Counted from the first letter of the stretch, positions 8,225-17,544 are shown. The stretch: DNA of 64,000 nt from Prosthecobacter debontii (GCA_945873125.1 CAMCBV010000006.1:27678-91677), one strand, 5' to 3'. The notes: generated by a model not told the origin, from the sequence alone. Program-made: numbers and translations.

Positions 8225-9046
8225 CTACCGCCTCTGGCATTTCCCACACCAATACGTCGCCCTCTGTCCCAGAACTTTATGGGAAATGGGCGTTTTACAA
8301 ACACGGCATGGCTCGCCTTTCCTGTCATAGACAAACAAACACTGCTTGAAATAACCCGGTTCGCCATCGGATTTGAGGAAGTCACGAAGCGTAGTGCCGC
8401 CCTGGGAGATTGATTCGGTTAGCACTTCACGAATCGCGCTAACGAGCTTTTGGGCACGGGGTTTGGTGAGTTTGTTAGACTCAATCAGCGGATGAATACC
8501 GGATCGGAACAAACTCTCGGATGCGTAAATGTTGCCGACGCCGACGACAATTTTCGCATCCATGATCGCAACTTTGACCGGGATCGATTTATTCCGAAGC
8601 GCCGCATACAAATGGGCTGCGGTGAAATCGGATTCAAGCGGCTCAGGGCCCAGATTAGTGAGAAGTGAATGCGTTCGGATCTCAGAAGCTGCCATCCGCA
8701 TGACCGAGCCGAACCTTCTTGGATCGTGGTAGCGGAGCTGCAAGTTGTTTCCCACCGTGATCCCGATGTGATCGTGTTTTTTCCAATCCTCTCCGGGATG
8801 GATCATGCGGAGGCTTCCCGACATGCCAAGGTGGATCAAAATCACATCTTGGGTATCGGTTTCCAATAAGAGGTATTTGGATCTTCTTTTGACTGAAACA
8901 AAAGTTGTGCCTTCAAGTTCGGTGAGATTTTGAGGCACCGGCCAGCGCAAATCACGGCGCCGAAGAATGATTTCACGGATTTGATGGCCGATGAGATGCG
9001 GAGAAATGCCCAAGCGCGTGGTTTCGACTTCAGGTAGCTCCGGCAT
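8225..9046 (-). CDS. mutM: Formamidopyrimidine-DNA glycosylase
   Basis: A bifunctional base-excision repair glycosylase/AP lyase removing 8-oxoguanine and formamidopyrimidines. ATG at 9046 gives the essential N-terminal MPELPEVE, in which Pro2 is the Schiff-base nucleophile and Glu3 is catalytic; a longer in-frame reading would bury this end and is rejected. The C-terminal zinc finger is intact (CRVC then WCGKC), and the QGGTTLRDF and GVGNIYASE motifs are present. 273 residues is normal. It follows an SHD1-domain gene by 13 bases on the same strand. Confidence 0.96.
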   Translation of the reverse strand: MPELPEVETTRLGISPHLIGHQIREIILRRRDLRWPVPQNLTELEGTTFVSVKRRSKYLLLETDTQDVILIHLGMSGSLRMIHPGEDWKKHDHIGITVGNNLQLRYHDPRRFGSVMRMAASEIRTHSLLTNLGPEPLESDFTAAHLYAALRNKSIPVKVAIMDAKIVVGVGNIYASESLFRSGIHPLIESNKLTKPRAQKLVSAIREVLTESISQGGTTLRDFLKSDGEPGYFKQCLFVYDRKGEPCRVCKTPISHKVLGQRATYWCGKCQRR

Positions 9047-9059
9047 GTTTGCAAAAAAC

Positions 9060-9806
9060 TTAAAGTATCTCCTTGGTAAATCTGACAACCACCTGATAGC
9101 GGCCGTCCATTTTGGCACTACCCAGCAAAATGCTGCCGCCTTGATCCAGTCTCCACGAGTGACTTGTAAGCATTTGATCCTCCTGTAGGTCGCTGGCCTT
9201 AGGCATTTTAGTGAAACGCTTGGGTTTGCCGTAGATGGAAATCAATATCTTCTCAAACTCTTGCCAGCTGTTTTCTAGATCGGACGAATAATCCCCGATA
9301 TTTCTGTCTTCGGTTTGTAGCGTGCATTCAATGAGTTTGCCTTCCGGGCTCCAATTGAAGGTCAGGGAGCAGTTGAGCCCCCCGATTTTCTCACGGGTGA
9401 CGAAAACGTTATTGAGTCCTGTCCGTCCAATGAAAGTTGGTTCCACGGTCGCCGTGACGAGTTTGCTTTCGTAGAGCTTTTTGGTGACCGTATCACGATT
9501 GTCACCAAAAACGACGGTATCAAAAATCGCATCCTCATCGATCTTTTTGATATGGGTATGAGCCACTCCATCATTTTCAGTGGGATGGTTTTGTTGGATC
9601 CAGGCTTGATCATCGATATGGAGCTTGTTCATCTCCATGGTAATGATCTTCAGGTTTTTGAGGCGCATCGTGACACGATCATCCTTGTTGCCAACATACT
9701 CAGCCTCGAAAGTTTTGGTTTTATCCGTATTGGACCAGATTCGGAATTCTGTAGCACCCGCCAGCGAGGAGATGATAAGGTAGATGGAAATGACAAATCG
9801 GAGCAT
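9060..9806 (-). CDS. Exported SHD1-domain protein of unknown function
   Basis: A 248-residue protein with an N-terminal signal peptide (MLRFVISIYLIISSLAGA) that fixes the start at 9806. Mature residues about 20-75 resemble the SHD1 (SLA1 homology domain 1-like) module frequent in Planctomycetes and Verrucomicrobia: an FRIWSN start, an alternating basic core and IDDQAWI at the end. The rest has no recognised domain, only a Lys/Glu-rich region with a GKLIECTLQT strand. The gene lies 13 bases upstream of mutM and may share its transcript. Function unknown. Confidence 0.6.
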   Translation of the reverse strand: MLRFVISIYLIISSLAGATEFRIWSNTDKTKTFEAEYVGNKDDRVTMRLKNLKIITMEMNKLHIDDQAWIQQNHPTENDGVAHTHIKKIDEDAIFDTVVFGDNRDTVTKKLYESKLVTATVEPTFIGRTGLNNVFVTREKIGGLNCSLTFNWSPEGKLIECTLQTEDRNIGDYSSDLENSWQEFEKILISIYGKPKRFTKMPKASDLQEDQMLTSHSWRLDQGGSILLGSAKMDGRYQVVVRFTKEIL

Positions 9807-9858
9807 CGTATCGTTGGCGGATCTTGGGATTGATATTGAATTTGATGCAAGATAGAAA

Positions 9859-10791
9859 ATGTTCCTCAAACCCCGATTCAATCCATTGTTTTTGTTCTCA
9901 TACAACCCATTGACCGTACAAAATCTTGGTCTTTTTTTGTGCTTTTTTCTCGTGGATTTCGGATTTGCCCAAAATTCCGATCAAGGATCAAAAGGGCCAC
10001 GTATTTTGATCCCGACACAAAATAGCCAACGGAATCAATCTCGCATGGTGCCATCCGCAGCGACGACTAAATATCCTTGGAAAAATCATGTGACCGCGAC
10101 GATTTTTTGGTGCGGAGAGCAGCCGACGGATCGCAATCCGACTCCGAATTGCAAATCTTCTTGGGATACCAAGTGGATGGAGAATTTTGGAGGTTACGAT
10201 GATCCGGATCCGCAGAAACGAATTGCGAATCATGCCACGGGTGAGTTCCGACCCAAGGATTTCATTCCGAATTTGAACCCTTTCTACATCGCGCTGCCTT
10301 ACAATGATCTTGTTTCCTGGTCTGCCCACAAGCCGGAGGCAGCGAAGGTTGTCCCCTGGTTTTCGCGAATCAACCCACAGGCGGGGAAATCGGTTTTGAA
10401 GGGACGTTGGATACAAATTTTTGCTAACAAGCGCAGTTGCTTTGCCCAGTGGGAAGATTGCGGGCCATGGGTGACGGATGACTGGGCTTATGTGTTTGGA
10501 AAGAAGTCACCCAAGGCAACGGAAAACGGCGCTGCGGGAATTGATGTTTCCCCATCGATTCGTGATTATCTAGCCATCAAATCGGGGACAAAGGTTCATT
10601 GGCGCTTTGTTGAGGCATGCCAAGTGCCTGACGGACCGTGGAAGAAGTATGGCAATCTTTTGGCAAATACTGGATCAACCGCTCCGGTTGCCAACACCCA
10701 GGATTCCGGAGCTGCTCAGAGAGAATATGAGGCCTATCTCCAGGAATTGCGTGAGCGAGAACTCAGGAGACAGCAACAAAGGATGCGCTAG
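9859..10791 (+). CDS. Exported protein with possible double-psi beta-barrel fold
   Basis: A 310-residue protein with a hydrophobic N-terminal segment ending near FGFAQ, a probable signal sequence. The central part is Trp/Cys-rich and contains CFAQWEDCGPW, then VFG and GAAGIDVSPSIRDYL, an arrangement like RlpA/expansin-type barrels; this resemblance is weak and is inference. The C-terminus is an Arg/Glu/Gln-rich helix. It is divergent from the SHD1 gene (52-base gap) and converges on purF seven bases away. No enzymatic assignment is made. Confidence 0.55.
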   Translation: MFLKPRFNPLFLFSYNPLTVQNLGLFLCFFLVDFGFAQNSDQGSKGPRILIPTQNSQRNQSRMVPSAATTKYPWKNHVTATIFWCGEQPTDRNPTPNCKSSWDTKWMENFGGYDDPDPQKRIANHATGEFRPKDFIPNLNPFYIALPYNDLVSWSAHKPEAAKVVPWFSRINPQAGKSVLKGRWIQIFANKRSCFAQWEDCGPWVTDDWAYVFGKKSPKATENGAAGIDVSPSIRDYLAIKSGTKVHWRFVEACQVPDGPWKKYGNLLANTGSTAPVANTQDSGAAQREYEAYLQELRERELRRQQQRMR

Positions 10792-10798
10792 TCGGTTT

Positions 10799-12721
10799 TC
10801 AAAGCAGATCGTAGCTTCGACCACCGACACCTTCGAACCAGCGGACGTAGGCTTGGTTGACCATGTAGTATCCGCCTGGAGTCGGGTAATTGCCGGTGAA
10901 ATACCAGTCGCCACAAGGACCTTTGATGGATGCGCGAAGGTTTTCGATGGTCTGATAGATGACTTCGACCTCGCCGTGCCAGTCGATGTCTTCAGGATAA
11001 ACCATGCGGCTGATTTCCTCGGAGATTTCCTCGGCAGTGAAAGCTTCGTAAACCCCTTGCACGCGGTTAACGCGGTCTACTGGAGCTTTTTTGAGCTCTT
11101 TTTTGCATTGCTCGTAAATATCATCGAGCAGGTGCTGGCGACCCGCGCGGCGGTGTAGGGCGACGGCGGCATTGAAAGCGATAAACTTGCCGAGTTCCGA
11201 CATGTCGATGCCGTAGCAATCCGGATAGCGGATTTGTGGGGCGGTCGAACAAATGACGATTTTGGAAGGTTCCGTGCGCGCCAGAATTTTGAGAATGGAT
11301 TTTTTCAGGGTTGTGCCGCGGACGATGGAGTCATCGATAACGACCAGATTGTCTCCGGCCCTCACGGCTCCGTAAGTGATGTCGTAGACATGCGAGACGA
11401 GTTGATCGCGACCCTTTTCCTGAGATATGAAGGTGCGCATCTTGATGTCCTTGTGGGCGATCTTTTCGCCGCGTGGCCAGTTACGCATGATGAGCTCATC
11501 CACTTTTTCCGGGGTGAGTGTGCCCTTTTCGACCGATTCGATGATTTCCATCCGAACTTGTTGGCGGCGATACAAACGAAGGCCATCCATCATGCCGTGG
11601 TATGCGGTCTCTGCAGTGTTAGGAATGAAAGAGAAAACGGTTTTGTCAAAAGACTCGCCGATTGATCGCATCACCTGATCCACCAAAGCGGAGCCCATGG
11701 CTTTGCGCTCGCGATAAATTTGCGGGTCATTGCCACGGGAGAAATAGATTTTTTCGAACGAACAAGGTGTGAATTTCTGGGGCGTGTGGAACTGGACGTC
11801 GGAGATCGAGCCATCGGCCTTGATCGTGATGACCGAACCTGGATCGATGGCTTTGACCTGATCGGCACTAGCTTCAAAAACGGTCATCAAAGGCACGCGC
11901 TCGGAAGCGAAGGCGATGACTTCATCGGTGATGAGCATGTGACACGGACGGATGCCGCGTGGATCGCGCATGACGAACATATCGCCGTTTCCGATCGCGC
12001 CGCAAATGGCGTAGCCGCCGTCCCATGGCTCGGCGGACTGGGCAATGAGATCCGGAACATCGAGTGCGGCAGAAATATGATCGGGGATTTCCGCACCGGG
12101 CATGCCCTGATCGCGGAGTTTATGATAGAGATTGGTATGTGCCTCGTCGAGGTGGTAGCCGATTTCTTCGAGGACTGTCTGGGTATCGGTTCCGAAAACC
12201 GGATGCTGGCCGCGCGCGATGAGGGTTTTGTTCAACTCCATCGCGTTGGTCATGTTGAAATTGCCCATGACCATGAGCGTGCGGGTAGGCCAGTTGCTGC
12301 GGCGCAGGTAAGGATGGCATGAGCCTTCGTCGAATTCACCACTGGTCCCGTAACGAAGGTGACCCATGAGGATTTCCCCACCGAAATCGAAGTGGGTTTT
12401 CACGCTGTCCGGATTGTTCTTATCGAGCTTGCCCTTGCGGTGCATTTTGAAAAATGACTTCACTTCCTTTCGGAAAATTTGGGCGAGCGCATCGGACTCG
12501 ATCCCGCGGCGACGATGCACGTAGGGTTTTCCGATGGGCATATCGAGCTTCACGCAGCCGATGCCGGTGCCGTCTTGGCCGCGGTTGTGCTGCTTTTCCA
12601 TCAGGAGGAAAAGCTTGTTCATGCCCCACAAACAAGTGCCGTAGCGATCGTAATAGTAGGCCAAGGGCTTCCGCAACCGCACGGCTGCGATCCCACATTC
12701 ATGCTTCAGAAAATCGCTCAT
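10799..12721 (-). CDS. purF: Amidophosphoribosyltransferase, long form
   Basis: Catalyses the first committed step of purine synthesis, making phosphoribosylamine from PRPP and glutamine. The class II glutaminase nucleophile is Cys9, after a short propeptide (MSDFLKHE) that must be removed. The glutaminase motifs QHNRGQDGTGIG and GHLRYGTSG are present, and the phosphoribosyl part has VVIDDSIVRGTT. At 640 residues it is about 130-170 longer than E. coli or Bacillus PurF, with insertions in both halves; a similar long type occurs in Bacteroidetes. It follows purM by 40 bases in an mtnP-purM-purF cluster. Confidence 0.9.
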   Translation of the reverse strand: MSDFLKHECGIAAVRLRKPLAYYYDRYGTCLWGMNKLFLLMEKQHNRGQDGTGIGCVKLDMPIGKPYVHRRRGIESDALAQIFRKEVKSFFKMHRKGKLDKNNPDSVKTHFDFGGEILMGHLRYGTSGEFDEGSCHPYLRRSNWPTRTLMVMGNFNMTNAMELNKTLIARGQHPVFGTDTQTVLEEIGYHLDEAHTNLYHKLRDQGMPGAEIPDHISAALDVPDLIAQSAEPWDGGYAICGAIGNGDMFVMRDPRGIRPCHMLITDEVIAFASERVPLMTVFEASADQVKAIDPGSVITIKADGSISDVQFHTPQKFTPCSFEKIYFSRGNDPQIYRERKAMGSALVDQVMRSIGESFDKTVFSFIPNTAETAYHGMMDGLRLYRRQQVRMEIIESVEKGTLTPEKVDELIMRNWPRGEKIAHKDIKMRTFISQEKGRDQLVSHVYDITYGAVRAGDNLVVIDDSIVRGTTLKKSILKILARTEPSKIVICSTAPQIRYPDCYGIDMSELGKFIAFNAAVALHRRAGRQHLLDDIYEQCKKELKKAPVDRVNRVQGVYEAFTAEEISEEISRMVYPEDIDWHGEVEVIYQTIENLRASIKGPCGDWYFTGNYPTPGGYYMVNQAYVRWFEGVGGRSYDLL

Positions 12722-12761
12722 GCTTTAATTTTATGTGCTGAAAAACCGAACAGGATTTCGC

Positions 12762-13757
12762 TCATGGCTTTACTTTCACCCTCACGCCTTCTTGTGCAAC
12801 CATATTCCCGAGAACATATCCTCCCGGACCGGCTTTGAGTGCTTGTCCGACTTGATCTTCGCTGACAATGGCGACCCAGCCTATGCCCATGTTGAAGGTG
12901 TGGAAACGATCTTCCGCATCGACCTGAGCGAGAAGTTTTTCGATTCCCGGAAGATCCCATTGCGGGATTTCAAGATCCGCGCCCATACCGACGAACAGGC
13001 GCTCGAGGTTTTCAGGGAGGCCGCCGCCGGTAATGTGCGACATGGCTTTGGGTTTCACACCGTATTTCTTGAGATCATTGACCACATCGTCATAAAGGCG
13101 AGTTGGCTGGAGCCATGCGGTGAGTTCCTCATCGGTGACCGTGCCGGGTGTCATTTCGGCAAGCGCGCGGCGGACGAGCGACCAACCGTTGGCGTGGATG
13201 CTGTTGGATTTGTAACCGATCAGGACATCGCCGATGGCGAGGGTGGTGGGATCGATGAGATTTTCCTTCTCGGCGCAGCCGATGCAAAAGCCGGAAAGTT
13301 CGAGCACGTCAACGGGCACGATACCGGGCATTTCCGCGGTTTCTCCACCGGCTAGGATGCAGTTGCAGGCTTCGAGGTAATCCGCCATCCCGCTGATCAC
13401 GCGAGTGATTTTTTCTTCATCGAGTGCGGCGATGCCGATGTAGTCGAGGAAGAGCAGGGGATCGCCGCCGGTGGTGAGGATGTCGTTGACAGACATCGCG
13501 ACGAGATCCTTGCCTGCGATTTCGAGAAGATTTTTTTCGAGGAGGATTTCCAGTTTGGTTCCGACTCCGTCACAACCGGTGACGATGACCGGATGTTTGT
13601 AATCTGAAAGATCGTAACATGCGGCGAAAAGACCGAATGCACCGAGTAATTTCCGCTGTTGTTGGGTTCGTTTGACGTGAGTTTTAATGTCACCGACGAG
13701 TGCCGCGGCTTTACGCGTATCGACTCCTGCTTGCTGGTATGTGAGCTTTCCTGCCAT
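12762..13757 (-). CDS. purM: Phosphoribosylformylglycinamidine cyclo-ligase (AIR synthetase)
   Basis: An ATP-dependent ring closure enzyme of purine synthesis. The protein has VTGCDGVGTKLEI, the MSVNDILTTGGDPLLFLDY signature, the ILAGGETAEMPG loop and a Gly-rich HITGGGLPENL motif. 331 residues is close to the standard length. It is the middle gene of the minus-strand purine cluster, upstream of purF. Confidence 0.95.
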   Translation of the reverse strand: MAGKLTYQQAGVDTRKAAALVGDIKTHVKRTQQQRKLLGAFGLFAACYDLSDYKHPVIVTGCDGVGTKLEILLEKNLLEIAGKDLVAMSVNDILTTGGDPLLFLDYIGIAALDEEKITRVISGMADYLEACNCILAGGETAEMPGIVPVDVLELSGFCIGCAEKENLIDPTTLAIGDVLIGYKSNSIHANGWSLVRRALAEMTPGTVTDEELTAWLQPTRLYDDVVNDLKKYGVKPKAMSHITGGGLPENLERLFVGMGADLEIPQWDLPGIEKLLAQVDAEDRFHTFNMGIGWVAIVSEDQVGQALKAGPGGYVLGNMVAQEGVRVKVKP

Positions 13758-13833
13758 GGCTGTGAAGCGGTTTTAGGTGGGTGGGGCGCAGTGGTCACGC
13801 AGAAAAGATTTTTTGCTGCATTCTCTTTTGAAA

Positions 13834-14706
13834 TCAGGGGTTTTGGATGTATGGAGCCAAGATAGGTGCGAGCGTTTGGCGGGTTTTCTCTGGCCAATCG
13901 GGTTTGGGCGTCAGAATCGCCATGGCAAGCGAGTAGTGCTCGGGCCAAGTTGCTTCCATCGGAATTTTCGGGACAATGCTTGAGATAATGGCTTTTGCGA
14001 GTGATGCATTCGCATGCAGGTTGGCGATCACGGATGCGACGTCGACAGCGGCTTCGTCGGCTTTCCAAGCATCGTAATCCGTCACGAGGCACATCGTTGC
14101 GAGAGCGATTTCGGCCTCACGGCATAGCCGAGCTTCGGGGGCATTGGTCATGCCGATGAGATCGAAACCCATGTTGCGGTGCATGTTGGATTCCGCACGA
14201 GTGGAGAAAGCGGGGCCGTTCATCGAAACGTAGGTTCCGCTGTTGTGAAGTCGCGCGGTGTGGTGGGAAGCTGCTTCGATAAGAAGCTTGCGCATGGAGT
14301 GGCTGTAAGGATCTCCAAAAGAAACGTGGGCCGCGATGCCATTTCCAAAAAATGAAAACTCGCGCGAACGGCCTGTGCGATCCACGAGTTGGTCAGGGAC
14401 GACGACATCACGGGGTTTCATGTTTTCACGAAGGGAGCCCACGGCGGTAACGGAAACGATCCAACGCACATTCAATGAACGCAGTGCCCAGATGTTCGCG
14501 CGGTGATTAATTTCATGAGCTGGTAGGCGATGGCCGCGACCATGACGGGGGAGAAAGAACACGCTCCGACCAGCGAGCTTGCCTTCGATGATTTCATCGG
14601 AGGGAGAACCAAAGGGAGTTTCAATGGCATGGGTGCGAACGACTTCCAGGGAGTCGATCTCGTAGAGGCCGGAGCCGCCGATGATGGCGAGAGAGGTTGC
14701 TTGCAT
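13834..14706 (-). CDS. mtnP: S-methyl-5'-thioadenosine phosphorylase / purine nucleoside phosphorylase
   Basis: A PNP/MTAP-superfamily phosphorylase that recycles adenine or purines. Motifs: IIGGSGLYEID at the start, FLPRHGRGHRLPAHEINHRANI phosphate/ribose region, VDRTGR, and the MNGPAFSTRAES substrate segment followed by GMTNAPEARL. MTAP against PNP specificity is not certain; the TNAPE stretch agrees with the MTAP type, where Asn or Asp controls base choice. 290 residues is normal. It heads the purine cluster, 76 bases upstream of purM, so its product feeds the same pool. Confidence 0.88.
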   Translation of the reverse strand: MQATSLAIIGGSGLYEIDSLEVVRTHAIETPFGSPSDEIIEGKLAGRSVFFLPRHGRGHRLPAHEINHRANIWALRSLNVRWIVSVTAVGSLRENMKPRDVVVPDQLVDRTGRSREFSFFGNGIAAHVSFGDPYSHSMRKLLIEAASHHTARLHNSGTYVSMNGPAFSTRAESNMHRNMGFDLIGMTNAPEARLCREAEIALATMCLVTDYDAWKADEAAVDVASVIANLHANASLAKAIISSIVPKIPMEATWPEHYSLAMAILTPKPDWPEKTRQTLAPILAPYIQNP

Positions 14707-14875
14707 GGTTGGATGGTGTGAAATGACGATGGGGATTTAGAGGGGCATGATCCATGTGAAAATTCCGCGACTTGAAATTTGATTTTGCGGAAGAACAAAA
14801 AAGCGCGGTGCGGTTGTCATCTTGTGGATTTCCGTCTTGGAAAGAATGGGAATCGCGATTCAGTATCTTTTTGTA

Positions 14876-15610
14876 ATGGATGAATACGATCGCCGTGAGT
14901 TTCTCAGTCTGAGCCTGCCTTCTTTCCTTGGGGTATTGACGGCATTGCCTTCGCTTTGTGCGTTTGCGACGCGCGCGAATGCGGCGGAGGGGCGGCTTCC
15001 CGAAGATGGCGCGATGCATTGGGAGGCATTTCTTGAAGCGGTGAGCAAAGAGGCCGGTAAACAACATCTGGATGCATGGAATCAGGATTCGTATGTGCAA
15101 AACATTTCCCGACTCGCGGGGCGGTTGCATCTTGAGGACCCCGTGCTGCTTGATGCGCTTGCCCAGATTCAAGCGCGACTTGTGAACGGAAAGGTGGATT
15201 TCAAATACCTTGAGCAACGCGTCGATTTCTCTCTTTGTCTCGTCCAGTTTGACGAAGGCGAGATCATCCGTCCGCATGATCATCCGGGAATGACAGGAAT
15301 GATTCTGTGTGCTTCCGGTGAAATTGAGACATCAAACTATGATCTAACTGAAATACCCGACGTGCAGGTGAGTGAGGGGCATCAACTGCTTAAAAGAGTG
15401 GGAACTGCAGTTCTTAAAAAGAACGATATTTCCACGCTCACGGCGAAGGCCCGAAACATCCACACCTTGAAAGCGCACAAGGTCACCCAATTGGTGGATA
15501 TTTTCACCCCACCGTATGACAAGGAGCGGATCGAGCAAAGTCACTGGTATAGCCTCTCGCCGGATCCGGTCGCCGGGTTGGCCAATGTTTTTGAGGCCAA
15601 GGCAGAGTGA
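14876..15610 (+). CDS. Tat-exported cupin resembling cysteamine/cysteine dioxygenases (ADO/PCO)
   Basis: About 244 residues. The N-terminus is a twin-arginine signal (DRREFLSLSLPSF followed by a hydrophobic stretch ending ATRANA); ATG 14876 is chosen because it starts that signal. The cupin core has PHDHPGMT with His134 and His136, a CASGEIETSNYD strand and a later NIH with His196, so a 3-His iron site can be built. The NIHTLKA and DIFTPPYDKER segments align with the end of plant cysteine oxidase/ADO proteins. Family members oxidise thiols to sulfinates using Fe and O2 and are usually cytosolic, so a Tat-exported member is unusual. Function is inferred. Confidence 0.65.
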   Translation: MDEYDRREFLSLSLPSFLGVLTALPSLCAFATRANAAEGRLPEDGAMHWEAFLEAVSKEAGKQHLDAWNQDSYVQNISRLAGRLHLEDPVLLDALAQIQARLVNGKVDFKYLEQRVDFSLCLVQFDEGEIIRPHDHPGMTGMILCASGEIETSNYDLTEIPDVQVSEGHQLLKRVGTAVLKKNDISTLTAKARNIHTLKAHKVTQLVDIFTPPYDKERIEQSHWYSLSPDPVAGLANVFEAKAE

Positions 15611-15692
15611 GGAATGACTCAACGAAATTCATCTATCTCCATCGCTTCACTTATAACGATCTTCGCATGGGCTCCCTCTCGCACCATTTCCA

Positions 15693-16406
15693 ATGAAATT
15701 TTTTCTTCGATTCCTTAAACTCGCAGCTCTTTTGGTCTGCATCTGGCTCATCATTCCCCGCATCTTGGGGAAAGATAAAGCAGAGGATCCTCCTGAAGCT
15801 GGAGACAAGGTCGGCGATGACATAGTAGAAAATGCCCCCGAAGAGTCCGCCAAAGCCGGCGATATCGTCACAACCTACCGCACCATTCCAGTTTACTCAA
15901 ATGGTGACAATTATACCATGAGTTACGGTAAGCACTTCTCCGCAAATCAATACTATTACGGCCAAAAGTGGCAGTGTGTTGAGTTTGTGAAAAGATTCTA
16001 TCACGACGCCTTCAACCACCAGATGCCCAATGCTTGGGGGCATGCCATAGGCTACTACGATCCGACCGTCCTTCACGGAAAATTGAATAAAGATCGAGGC
16101 ATGTTTCAGTTTAAAAATGGCGGAGTTACTTGTCCACAACCCGATGATCTTCTCGTCTTTGACTTCGCTCCCTATGGTCACGTCTCGGTGATTTCCTCAG
16201 TTCGGGAAAACGAAATCGAAGTCGTGCAACAGAATATCAAAGGCAGACCCCGACAGACCTATCATCTCGAAAAAAAGGACGGCCTTTTTACCATTCTTGC
16301 AAAAAAGAAGCCCGTAGGCTGGCTCCGTCTCCCTCCCGCAAAACTGAGGAATCCTGTTTTCCCTGTGGACGCAAATCCTACGCTGGGAACTGCACCAGCA
16401 CCTTGA
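15693..16406 (+). CDS. CHAP-domain amidase/peptidase, membrane-anchored or exported
   Basis: A 237-residue protein with an N-terminal hydrophobic segment (about residues 5-25), an acidic spacer, then a CHAP domain. The catalytic Cys95 lies in QKWQCVEFVKRFY, His163 in YGHVSVISSV, and Asn181 in QQN completes the triad. CHAP enzymes cleave peptidoglycan peptide bonds or gamma-glutamyl amides; the WQCVEF form resembles the glutathionylspermidine amidase branch. A Pro/Ala-rich tail follows. It converges on parA 39 bases away. Confidence 0.82.
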   Translation: MKFFLRFLKLAALLVCIWLIIPRILGKDKAEDPPEAGDKVGDDIVENAPEESAKAGDIVTTYRTIPVYSNGDNYTMSYGKHFSANQYYYGQKWQCVEFVKRFYHDAFNHQMPNAWGHAIGYYDPTVLHGKLNKDRGMFQFKNGGVTCPQPDDLLVFDFAPYGHVSVISSVRENEIEVVQQNIKGRPRQTYHLEKKDGLFTILAKKKPVGWLRLPPAKLRNPVFPVDANPTLGTAPAP

Positions 16407-16415
16407 GCCCTTAAG

Positions 16416-16440
16416 CCAAATGCCCAGGTTTGGATTTTAT
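16416..16440 (+). terminator. Weak possible terminator between CHAP gene and parA
   Basis: CCAAAT pairs with GTTTGG (one G-U) around a six-base loop, followed by ATTTTAT. It lies in the 39-base gap between two convergent genes. The stem is short, so support is limited. Confidence 0.35.
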
Positions 16441-16445
16441 CTTTC

Positions 16446-17240
16446 TTACTTCGCGGTAAGCAGCGAATCGACGCGAGCATGGCGGACGAGGAATTCATCG
16501 GCGAGTTTGCCATAGGACAGGGCGCCAATGCCTGATGGATCGTGCTCGAAAATGGTTTTACCGTGTGAAGGTGCCTCGCCGATGCGGATCGTTCTCGGGA
16601 TGACTTGCTTGTAGATTTCCTCTGGGAAGTAGTTCGTGACTTCCTCGACAACTTGACGGCACAGCAGGGTGCGACTGTCATACATCGTCATGATAATACC
16701 TTCCAAGGTGAGATCGGGATTGGCTCCTGAATTGCGAATTTCATCGAGGATGCCGACAATTTTCGCAAGGCCTTCGAGGCCGAACCATTCGCATTGGAGG
16801 GGGATGAGGACCTCGTCCGCAGCAGCGAGGGCGGCGGTCATTAGGACGCCCAAGGATGGAGGGGTATCGAGGATGCAATACTCAAAAAGATCGTTTGGCT
16901 TGAGGCCTTGGAGAATGCCACGCAGGCGGGTGAGGTGGTCATCGGAACGAGCGAGTTCAATTTCGATACCTGCGAGATCCATCTCGGAGGGAAGGAAGGT
17001 GAGATTCTCGCGGCCGGAATCGATGAATTTATCGCGTATGTCCGCGTTGCCGAGAAGCACGGGATAGATGGAAGATAAGGGCGGGGCCTCGATTCCTAGG
17101 CCTGAAGTGCAGTTCGCCTGTGAGTCCAGATCCATGAGCAGAACGCGTTGGCCCCGTAGAGCGAGGGCGTGCGAGAGGTTCATGGCAGTGGTGGTTTTCC
17201 CGACTCCTCCCTTTTGGTTTCCGATGGCGATGACTTTCAC
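16446..17240 (-). CDS. parA: ParA/Soj-family ATPase
   Basis: A chromosome- or cargo-partitioning Walker ATPase. It has the deviant Walker A KGGVGKTT at residue 10, LLMDLDSQANCTSGLG, and the CILDTPPSLGVL Walker B region, with 264 residues. The start is GTG at 17240. No parB follows it (the CHAP gene converges on it) and none is next to it upstream, so it is orphan here; it might be the chromosomal ParA with a distant ParB, or a cargo-positioning ParA. The GTG is preceded by an AT-rich repeat shared with other leaders (17259-17287). Confidence 0.9.
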   Translation of the reverse strand: MKVIAIGNQKGGVGKTTTAMNLSHALALRGQRVLLMDLDSQANCTSGLGIEAPPLSSIYPVLLGNADIRDKFIDSGRENLTFLPSEMDLAGIEIELARSDDHLTRLRGILQGLKPNDLFEYCILDTPPSLGVLMTAALAAADEVLIPLQCEWFGLEGLAKIVGILDEIRNSGANPDLTLEGIIMTMYDSRTLLCRQVVEEVTNYFPEEIYKQVIPRTIRIGEAPSHGKTIFEHDPSGIGALSYGKLADEFLVRHARVDSLLTAK

Positions 17241-17258
17241 GAATCGGGAGAATGGCGG

Positions 17259-17287
17259 GAAACTTTAAGTTTTAAACCCTAAACTTC
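17259..17287 (-). repeat. AT-rich leader repeat, copy 1 (upstream of parA)
   Basis: A 29-base tract matching 26334-26362 at 26 of 29 positions. On the minus strand it reads towards the parA start. The core is TTTAGGGTTTAAAAC in coding orientation. Related shorter forms occur at 17406-17417, 17545-17558 and 25114-25138. Confidence 0.6.
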
Positions 17288-17544
17288 GATTTTCTGGAGA
17301 TGGCGCGAGAAATGTTTTAATCGATCGTTTGGTAACGTGGCGCTTTTAGCGGTTTGGGCATTTTCAATCAGGGAGAAACAAGATTTAGGAGGAGAGGAGG
17401 GTAGAACTCTAAACTTCAAAGTTCACCCCTCCGTGTCCTCCGTATTGTCTCTTCCCTCCGTGGTAAAAAATGTAGGAACCTTTCATACAAGCCCTATGAT
17501 CAAATGCTCGATTGGTATCATCCAACTCTCCACCCCAGAAAATG

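Noticed and set aside
11720..12322. 200-codon plus-strand frame inside purF
   Set aside because: It is antisense to conserved PurF motifs and has no recognisable domain; it is a composition shadow.
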